From contig NZ_LZJW01000153.1 in NCBI RefSeq assembly GCF_001667885.1, positions 1 through 39,076 of the forward strand: 39,076 nucleotides of DNA. Reading direction: 5' to 3'. The notes under the pieces were generated by a model that was not told the DNA's origin, made no database searches, and saw only the letters and a list, made by a program, of their open reading frames with translations. The DNA is from Mycobacterium scrofulaceum (GTDB taxonomy: Bacteria; Actinomycetota; Actinomycetes; Mycobacteriales; Mycobacteriaceae). Shown in pieces: positions 31,318 through 39,076 of this stretch. Both the position numbers and the translations under genes were made by a program. Positions within the stretch are counted from its first letter, which is position 1. Each line of letters starts with the position of its first letter.

Positions 31318-32536
31318 CCAGCTTCTTTTCCAGGTTTTCGGCGATCGAGTTGAGGAACTCCTCGCTCTGCTGCCATTCCTGGTCCGGCCCGATGAGGATG
31401 GCCAGGTCCTTGGTCATCTTCCCGCTCTCGACCGTTTCGACGACCACGGTCTCCAGCGTCTGCGCGAACTCGATCACCTCGGGGGTGTCGTCCAGCTTGC
31501 CCCGGTGCTGCAGCCCGCGCGTCCAGGCGAAGATCGAGGCGATCGGATTCGTCGACGTCGGCTTGCCGGCCTGGTACTGGCGGAAGTGCCGGGTGACGGT
31601 GCCGTGCGCGGCCTCGGCCTCCACCGTCTTCCCGTCGGCGGTCATCAGCACCGACGTCATCAGCCCCAGTGAGCCGTAGCCCTGCGCGACGAGGTCGGAC
31701 TGGACGTCACCGTCGTAGTTCTTGCAGGCCCACACGTACCCGCCCTCCCACTTGAGGCAGGCGGCCACCATGTCGTCGATCAGCCGGTGCTCGTAGGTCA
31801 GCCCCTCGGCCTCGAACTTGTCCTTGAACTCCTCGTCGTAGATGCGCTGGAACTCGTCCTTGAACATGCCGTCGTAGGCCTTGAGGATGGTGTTCTTCGT
31901 GGACAGGTACACCGGCCACTTGGCGTTCAGGCCGTACGCCAGCGAGGCGCGCGCGAAGTCCCGGACGGATTCCTTGAAGTTGTACATCCCCATCACGACG
32001 CCGCCGTCCTCGGGAATGGACACCACCTCGTGCACCATCGGCTCGCTGCCGTCGGACGGCGTGAACGTGATCGACACGGTGCCGGGTTTGTCGACCTTGA
32101 AGTTCGTCGCCCGGTACTGGTCGCCGAACGCGTGCCGGCCGATCACGATCGGCTTTGTCCACCCCGGCACCAGGCGCGGCACGTTGGAGATCACGATCGG
32201 CTCGCGGAAGATGGTGCCGCCCAAAATGTTTCGGATGGTGCCGTTGGGCGACAGCCACATCTTCTTCAGGTTGAACTCGGAGACGCGGGCCTCGTCGGGG
32301 GTGATCGTCGCGCACTTGACGCCCACGCCGTGCCTCTTTATGGCGTACGCGGCGTCGATGGTCACCTGGTCGTTGGTGCGGTCACGGTTCTCGATACCGA
32401 GGTCGTAGTAGTCCAGGTGGATATCCAGGTGCGGCAAGATCAGCAGGTCTTTGATGAACTTCCAGATGACCCGGGTCATCTCGTCACCGTCGAGCTCTAC
32501 AACCGGGCCCTTGACCTTGATCTTGTCGGTGGACAT
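31310..32536 (-). CDS. icd1: NADP-dependent isocitrate dehydrogenase, homodimeric type
   Basis: 408 residues, ATG 32536. Oxidatively decarboxylates isocitrate to 2-oxoglutarate with NADP in the TCA cycle. It belongs to the eukaryote-like dimeric class: VELDGDEMTRVIWKFIKD near the N-terminus, SPNGTIRNILGGTIFREPI (substrate loop), the catalytic-site segment GYVWACKNYDGDVQSDLVAQGYGSLG (split here by reading order) and AAHGTVTRHFRQYQ. Matches Rv3339c (about 409). It follows icd2 by 33 bp on the same strand, so both isocitrate dehydrogenases are likely on one transcript. Confidence 0.96.
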   Translation of the reverse strand: MSTDKIKVKGPVVELDGDEMTRVIWKFIKDLLILPHLDIHLDYYDLGIENRDRTNDQVTIDAAYAIKRHGVGVKCATITPDEARVSEFNLKKMWLSPNGTIRNILGGTIFREPIVISNVPRLVPGWTKPIVIGRHAFGDQYRATNFKVDKPGTVSITFTPSDGSEPMVHEVVSIPEDGGVVMGMYNFKESVRDFARASLAYGLNAKWPVYLSTKNTILKAYDGMFKDEFQRIYDEEFKDKFEAEGLTYEHRLIDDMVAACLKWEGGYVWACKNYDGDVQSDLVAQGYGSLGLMTSVLMTADGKTVEAEAAHGTVTRHFRQYQAGKPTSTNPIASIFAWTRGLQHRGKLDDTPEVIEFAQTLETVVVETVESGKMTKDLAILIGPDQEWQQSEEFLNSIAENLEKKLVS

Positions 32537-32569
32537 CGGGTCAACTCCCTATCTCGCGGCCCTTGAAGC

Positions 32570-34807
<2,238 letters not shown>

Positions 34808-34916
34808 GGTCCCTCTTCCCGGCGTCAAAATCCTCGAATATCGGTCAGATCTCTGGGGGGCTCAGCGTTCTTCCTGCCACGTTATCAAGGGCGTTTGGAC
34901 AGGTGTCGACCTGCCG

Positions 34917-34947
34917 TTGGCGTCCAGTTGGCACAGTAAGCTAATCT
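34917..34947 (+). promoter_or_regulatory. metC: Possible promoter of the riboswitch-metC transcript
   Basis: TTGGCG (34917-34922) and TAATCT (34942-34947) with a 19-bp spacer would start transcription near 34954, just at the 5' edge of the SAM-IV aptamer. The spacer is long, so confidence is modest. Confidence 0.35.
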
Positions 34948-34954
34948 TCGTATT

Positions 34955-35080
34955 GGTCATGAGCGCCAGCATCAAGCCCCGGCTTGCTGGCCGGCAACCC
35001 TCCAACCGCGGTGGGGTGCCCCGGGTGATGACCAGGTTGAGTAGCCATAGCACCGGCTATCCGGCAAGCGCGGGTCCGCC
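34955..35080 (+). promoter_or_regulatory. SAM-IV riboswitch aptamer upstream of metC
   Basis: P1 is GGTCAT (34955-34960) with ATGACC (35028-35033). Inside are the conserved CAAGCCCCGGCTTGCTGGCC and GGCAACCCTCCAACCGCGG segments. A later hairpin pairs TAGCC with GGCTA (35042-35059), followed by GGCAAGCGCGGG. CCGCG (35006-35010) is complementary to CGCGG (35069-35073), the expected extra pseudoknot of SAM-IV. SAM-IV elements precede methionine genes in actinobacteria, including Rv3340, and repress when S-adenosylmethionine is abundant. Confidence 0.9.
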
Positions 35081-35107
35081 ATGACGGGCCCCTGAGCCAG
35101 ACAGGGG
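35072..35107 (+). promoter_or_regulatory. metC: Riboswitch expression platform: alternative hairpins over the metC RBS
   Basis: GGGTCC (35072-35077) can pair with GGGCCC (35086-35091). Alternatively CCCCTG (35089-35094) pairs with CAGGGG (35102-35107), which contains the metC Shine-Dalgarno AGGGG (35103-35107), nine bases before the ATG at 35117. The two stems share 35089-35091 and so exclude each other. A four-codon frame ATG-ACG-GGC-CCC-TGA (35081-35095) overlaps the switch. Predicted translational control. Confidence 0.6.
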
Positions 35108-35116
35108 AAGCTTTCC

Positions 35117-36484
35117 ATGAGCGATGCCATCAGCACCGACAGCGATCCGACCGCGAGCTGGTCGTTTGAGACCAGGCAGGTGCACGCCGGTCAGCACCCG
35201 GACCCGGCCACCAACGCCCGCGCCCTGCCGATCTACCAGACCACGTCGTACACGTTCGACGACACCACCCATGCCGCCGCCCTGTTCGGGCTGGAGGTGC
35301 CGGGCAACATCTACACCCGGATCGGCAACCCGACCACCGACGTCGTCGAGCAGCGCATCGCCGCCCTCGAGGGCGGTGTGGCCGCGCTCTTCCTGAGCTC
35401 CGGACAGGCCGCTGAGACCTTCGCCATACTGAACCTCGCGTGTGCCGGAGATCACATCGTCTCCAGCCCGCGGCTCTACGGCGGCACCTACAACCTGTTC
35501 CACTACTCGCTGGCCAAGCTCGGCATCGAGGTCAGCTTCGTCGACGATCCCGACGATCTGGACTCCTGGCAGGCAGCGGTGCGGCCCAACACCAAGGCGT
35601 TCTTCGGCGAGACCATCTCCAACCCGCAGATCGATCTGCTGGACATCCCCGGGGTGGCCAGGGTGGCCCACTCCAACGGGATACCGCTGATCGTCGACAA
35701 CACGATCGCGACGCCGTACCTGATCCAGCCGTTCAAGCACGGCGCCGACGTCGTGGTGCACTCGGCCACCAAGTACCTCGGCGGGCACGGCTCGGCGATC
35801 GCCGGTGTCATCGTCGACGGGGGCACCTTCGACTGGACGCAGGGCCGCTTCCCCGGCTTCACCACGCCCGACCCGAGCTACCACGGGGTGGTGTTCGCCG
35901 AACTCGGGCCGCCGGCCTACGCGCTCAAGGCGCGGGTGCAGCTGTTGCGCGACCTCGGGTCGGCCGCCTCGCCGTTCAACGCCTTCCTGGTTGCCCAGGG
36001 CATCGAGACCCTGAGCCTGCGCGTCGAGCGGCACGTCGCCAACGCGCAGCGGGTCGCCGAATTCCTCGAGGGTCACGACGGCGTGCTGTCGGTGAACTAC
36101 GCGGGCCTGCCAAGCTCGCCGTGGCACGAGCGCGCGAAGAAGCTGGCGCCCAAGGGAACCGGCGCCGTGCTGGCCTTCGAGCTGGCCGGCGGCGTCGAGG
36201 CCGGCAAGGCGTTCGTGAACGCGCTCAAGCTGCACAGCCACGTCGCCAACATCGGCGACGTGCGCTCACTGGTGATCCACCCGGCGTCCACCACGCACGC
36301 CCAGCTGAGCCCGCAGGAGCAGCTGGCCACCGGCGTGACGCCGGGGCTGGTGCGGCTGGCCGTCGGGATCGAGGGCATCGACGACATCCTGGCCGACCTG
36401 GAGCTCGGTTTCGCGGCGGCCCGCAAGTACGGCGCGAACGCCGAGACCTCGGGCGCCGACCCGCAAGCCGTGGCGGCGTTCTAA
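35117..36484 (+). CDS. metC: O-acetylhomoserine sulfhydrylase
   Basis: 455 residues, ATG 35117 with AGGGGAAG upstream. A Cys/Met-metabolism PLP enzyme that makes homocysteine (or methionine) from O-acetylhomoserine and sulfide. Motifs: FETRQVHAGQHPD at the N-terminus, YTRIGNPTTDVVEQRIAALE, LSSGQAAETFAIL, LYGGTYNLFHYSL, VDNTIATPYL, the PLP lysine in VVHSATKYLGGHGS, and the C-terminal LVIHPASTTHAQLSPQEQ. Corresponds to Rv3340 (metC, also called metY). Controlled by the SAM-IV riboswitch and followed by metA, whose product supplies its substrate. Confidence 0.96.
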   Translation: MSDAISTDSDPTASWSFETRQVHAGQHPDPATNARALPIYQTTSYTFDDTTHAAALFGLEVPGNIYTRIGNPTTDVVEQRIAALEGGVAALFLSSGQAAETFAILNLACAGDHIVSSPRLYGGTYNLFHYSLAKLGIEVSFVDDPDDLDSWQAAVRPNTKAFFGETISNPQIDLLDIPGVARVAHSNGIPLIVDNTIATPYLIQPFKHGADVVVHSATKYLGGHGSAIAGVIVDGGTFDWTQGRFPGFTTPDPSYHGVVFAELGPPAYALKARVQLLRDLGSAASPFNAFLVAQGIETLSLRVERHVANAQRVAEFLEGHDGVLSVNYAGLPSSPWHERAKKLAPKGTGAVLAFELAGGVEAGKAFVNALKLHSHVANIGDVRSLVIHPASTTHAQLSPQEQLATGVTPGLVRLAVGIEGIDDILADLELGFAAARKYGANAETSGADPQAVAAF

Positions 36485-36494
36485 GGGCCCGGGC

Positions 36495-37634
36495 ATGACG
36501 ATCTCCGACGTTCCCACCCAGGCGCTGCCCGCCGAGGGCGAGATCGGCCTGGTGCACATCGGCTCGCTGACCACCGAGAGCGGCGCGGTGATCGACGATG
36601 TGTGCATCGCCGTTCAGCGCTGGGGCGAGCTGTCGCCGACTCGCGACAACGTGGTGGTGGTGCTGCACGCGCTGACCGGTGACTCCCACATCACCGGACC
36701 CGCCGGACCCGGTCATCCCACCGGCGGCTGGTGGGACGGGGTTGCCGGGCCGGGCGCGCCGATCGACACCGACCGCTGGTGCGCCGTGGCCACCAACGTG
36801 CTGGGCGGTTGCCGCGGCTCCACCGGACCCAGCTCGCTGGCCCGGGACGGAAAGCCTTGGGGCTCAAGGTTTCCGATTATCTCGGTGCGCGACCAGGTGG
36901 AGGCCGACATCGCCGCGCTTTCCGCGCTGGGAATCAACGAGGTCGCCGCGGTTGTTGGTGGGTCCATGGGCGGCGCAAGGGCCTTGGAGTGGATGGTCGG
37001 TCACCCGAGCCGGGTGCGGGCCGGGCTGCTGCTGGCGGTCGGCGCCCGCGCGACCGCGGACCAGATCGGCACTCAGACCACGCAGATCGCGGCCATCAAG
37101 GCCGACCCGAACTGGCAGGGCGGCGATTACCACGACAGCGGCCGCACCCCGGACACCGGCCTGACGATCGCCCGGCGCTTCGCGCATCTGACCTACCGCG
37201 GGGAGACCGAGCTCGACACCCGGTTCGGCAACGACAAGCAGGGCGGCGCGGACAGCCGCTACGCCGTGCAGAGCTACCTGGAGCATCAGGGCGACAAGCT
37301 GGTGGCCCGCTTTGATGCGGGCAGCTACGTGACCCTGACCGAGGCGCTGAACAGCCACGACGTCGGCCGGGGACGCGGCGGTGTGCGCAAGGCCCTGACC
37401 GGTTGCCCGGTGCCCGCCGTGGTCGGCGGCATCACCTCCGACCGGCTCTACCCGCTGCGGTTGCAGGAGGAGCTTGCCGAGCTGCTGCCCGGCTGCGGCG
37501 GCCTGGAGGTCGTCGAGTCGATCTGCGGGCACGACGGCTTCCTGGTGGAATCCGAGGCGGTCGGCGAGCTGATTCGCAAGACGCTGGATCTGGCCCTCCA
37601 CCCGGGCGAGGCCGAAGGCACGTGTCGGCGGTGA
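36495..37634 (+). CDS. metA: Homoserine O-acetyltransferase
   Basis: 379 residues, ATG 36495, 10 bp after metC. Transfers acetyl from acetyl-CoA to homoserine, the step before metC. An alpha/beta-hydrolase fold MetX-type enzyme: nucleophile Ser in VVGGSMGGARALEW, oxyanion region VVVLHALTGDSHITGPAG, TNVLGGCRGSTGPSS, catalytic Asp region VVGGITSDRLYPL and His in ESICGHDGFLVES. Equivalent to Rv3341 (metA, metX in other species). The stop overlaps the methyltransferase GTG by four bases (GTGA). Confidence 0.96.
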   Translation: MTISDVPTQALPAEGEIGLVHIGSLTTESGAVIDDVCIAVQRWGELSPTRDNVVVVLHALTGDSHITGPAGPGHPTGGWWDGVAGPGAPIDTDRWCAVATNVLGGCRGSTGPSSLARDGKPWGSRFPIISVRDQVEADIAALSALGINEVAAVVGGSMGGARALEWMVGHPSRVRAGLLLAVGARATADQIGTQTTQIAAIKADPNWQGGDYHDSGRTPDTGLTIARRFAHLTYRGETELDTRFGNDKQGGADSRYAVQSYLEHQGDKLVARFDAGSYVTLTEALNSHDVGRGRGGVRKALTGCPVPAVVGGITSDRLYPLRLQEELAELLPGCGGLEVVESICGHDGFLVESEAVGELIRKTLDLALHPGEAEGTCRR

Positions 37635-38365
37635 CCCGCTCTCGCCATGACCGCTCGCTGTCGTTCGGGTCGGCGGCGGCCGCCTACGAGCGGGGACGCC
37701 CGTCGTATCCCCCGGAGGCCATCGACTGGCTGCTGCCGCGCGGCGCGCGCCAGGTGCTGGACCTGGGCGCGGGTACCGGCAAGCTGACGACCCGGCTGGT
37801 GGAACGCGGGTTGGACGTCGTCGCCGTCGACCCGATTCCCGACATGCTGGAGGTGTTGCGCTCCTCGCTGCCGGAGACCCGCGCGCTGCTCGGCACCGCG
37901 GAAGGGATTCCCTTGCCGGACAACAGCGTTGACGTGGTGCTGGTCGCGCAGGCCTGGCACTGGGTGGATCCCGAGCGCGCCATCCCGGAGGTGGCCCGCG
38001 TGCTGCGGCCGGGCGGGCGTCTGGGCCTGGTGTGGAACACCCGCGACGAGCGGCTGGGCTGGGTGCGGGAGCTGGGCGAGATCATCGGTTCCGACGGTGA
38101 CCGCGGCCGCTTCGACGTCACGCTGTCCGAGTCGTTCAGCGAGCCGGAGCGCCACCAGGTCGAGTGGACGAATTACCTTACGCCGCAAGCGTTGATCGAC
38201 TTGGTCGCGTCGCGCAGCTACTGCATCACCTCGCCGACCGAGGTCCGCACCAGGACGCTGGACCAGGTGCGTGAGTTGCTCGCCACCCATCCGGCGCTGG
38301 CGAATTCGACGGGGCTCGCGCTCCCCTACGTCACCGAGTGCATCCGGGCGACGCTGACCGGTTAG
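37631..38365 (+). CDS. SAM-dependent class I methyltransferase
   Basis: 244 residues from GTG 37631 (MTRSRHDRSLSFGSAAAAYE), overlapping metA by GTGA; GTG 37622 is an in-frame alternative. Class I methyltransferase core: motif I VLDLGAGTGKLTTRLV, acidic loop VVAVDPIPDMLEVL, then GTAEGIPLPDNSVDVVLVAQAWHWVD and VARVLRPGGRLGLVWNT. Methyltransf_11/UbiE-like; substrate unknown. Equivalent to Rv3342. As third gene behind the SAM-IV switch, its expression should follow methionine/SAM supply. The TAG stop directly abuts the stop of the convergent HNH gene. Confidence 0.92.
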   Translation: MTRSRHDRSLSFGSAAAAYERGRPSYPPEAIDWLLPRGARQVLDLGAGTGKLTTRLVERGLDVVAVDPIPDMLEVLRSSLPETRALLGTAEGIPLPDNSVDVVLVAQAWHWVDPERAIPEVARVLRPGGRLGLVWNTRDERLGWVRELGEIIGSDGDRGRFDVTLSESFSEPERHQVEWTNYLTPQALIDLVASRSYCITSPTEVRTRTLDQVRELLATHPALANSTGLALPYVTECIRATLTG

Positions 38366-39076
38366 CTATGCCGCGTCGTCATCGTCGTCTTCACCGCGTA
38401 GCAGCTTCTCGGGGTGGTGGAAGGTGTTGGTGCGGGGTTGGCCGCGGTCGTGGTGTGGGGGTGGGATCCATTCGGTGTGGCCGGTGGTGTTTTTGCGGGT
38501 GCTCCAGCCGCCGGGTTTGAGCAGGCGGTGATGGGGTCCGCAGGCGAAGGTGAGGTCGTCGATGTCGGTGCGCCGGGTTTTGGCGTAGTCGGTGACGTGG
38601 TGGACCTCCGACAGGTAGCCGGGCACGGTGCAGCCCGGCGCTGAACATCCGCGGTCGTGGGCGTAGAGGACGATGCGTTGGCCGGGGGAGGCTAGCCGTT
38701 TGGTCTGGTAGAGGGCCACGGGTTTGGCGTTGTCGAAGACGGCCAGGTAGTGGTGCGCGTGGCGGGCCAGGCGGATGACATCGCTGATCGGCAGGCGGGT
38801 GCCCCCGCCGGTGCGGCCGGTGCCGGCGGCGGCCTCGAGATCTTGCAGCGTGGTGGTGATGATGATGGAGGCGGGTAAGCCGTTGTGCCGGCCGAGTTTT
38901 CCTGAGGCCAGTAGCGCCCGGTTGGCTGCCAGCAGTGCGTCGTGGTTGCGTTGGGCCGCCGAGCGGGCGTCGCGGTCGATCGCGTCTTGGCTGGGGGCGC
39001 CGTCCACGCAGGGGGTGTCGTCGGCCGGGTTGCACATGCCCGGGGCGGCGAGTTTGGCCAGCACCGCCTCGTGGGA
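38366..39076 (-). CDS. DUF222/HNH endonuclease, 13E12 repeat family (C-terminal part)
   Basis: The reading frame continues past the right edge (SHEAVLAKLAAPGM), so the 5' end is missing; at least 236 residues are visible. The C-terminal HNH module is clear: CSAPGCTVPGYLSEVHHVTDY (split by reading), TDIDDLTFACGPHHRLLKPG and a GHTEWIPPP tail, ending in an acidic EDDDDDAA. This is the REP13E12/DUF222 family that is multicopy in mycobacteria and can serve as a phage integration site. In M. tuberculosis I recall a PPE gene following Rv3342 here. Whether the gene is intact cannot be judged. Confidence 0.88.
   Translation of the reverse strand, partial: SHEAVLAKLAAPGMCNPADDTPCVDGAPSQDAIDRDARSAAQRNHDALLAANRALLASGKLGRHNGLPASIIITTTLQDLEAAAGTGRTGGGTRLPISDVIRLARHAHHYLAVFDNAKPVALYQTKRLASPGQRIVLYAHDRGCSAPGCTVPGYLSEVHHVTDYAKTRRTDIDDLTFACGPHHRLLKPGGWSTRKNTTGHTEWIPPPHHDRGQPRTNTFHHPEKLLRGEDDDDDAA

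Overview
The window is high-GC actinobacterial DNA with mycobacterial gene content and order. From add to the SAM-dependent methyltransferase it follows, with insertions, the order I remember for Mycobacterium tuberculosis Rv3313c to Rv3342: add, deoA, cdd, sdhCDAB, sigJ, a class III aminotransferase, dacB1, sugI, nagA, a YihY/BrkB protein, trpS, an alpha/beta hydrolase, icd1, metC, metA, methyltransferase. The additions to that backbone (bicupin, GntR, GlsB-like protein, GGDEF protein, mmpS/mmpL/MFS genes, icd2 beside icd1, a 13E12-type HNH protein) point to a non-tuberculous, probably slow-growing Mycobacterium of the M. avium-complex kind. The species call is inference. No RNA genes, insertion sequences or CRISPR arrays were seen, apart from a SAM-IV riboswitch.

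Layout. 1-2.6 kb: start of a VWA-domain membrane protein (cut by the window edge), a bicupin protein with a divergent FadR-type GntR regulator, and a GlsB/YeaQ-like membrane protein. 2.7-5.5 kb: translationally coupled nucleoside salvage operon cdd-deoA-add (minus strand). 5.6-9.1 kb: succinate dehydrogenase operon sdhCDAB. 9.1-12.8 kb: a membrane diguanylate cyclase, an AhpD/CMD-like protein behind an ECF41-type promoter, an Asp/Glu-racemase-like protein, and the ECF41 sigma factor SigJ. 12.8-13.1 kb: a 57-bp tandem repeat array between sigJ and the aminotransferase gene. 14.5-25.7 kb: two related export cassettes (mmpL + MFS; mmpS + mmpL + MFS) flanking dacB1 and two small genes. 25.7-31.3 kb: sugI-nagA, the YihY protein with trpS, and an intact alpha/beta hydrolase. 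31.3-34.8 kb: icd2-icd1, two unrelated isocitrate dehydrogenases in one apparent operon. 34.9-38.4 kb: SAM-IV riboswitch, metC, metA, methyltransferase. The right edge holds a truncated DUF222/HNH (13E12-type) gene.

The most interesting structure is the duplicated mmpL/MFS cassette. Both copies end in a shared CTAG stop overlap. Both MFS genes carry the same pair of GATC-centred palindromes at matching distances from the start, which suggests an undescribed regulon controlled by a factor encoded elsewhere. Other strong signals are the GTCACA-N16-CGTC promoter about 2 kb from sigJ, the tandem repeat array bounded by two -10-like elements, and a SAM-IV riboswitch whose 3' tail can form mutually exclusive hairpins over the metC ribosome-binding site.
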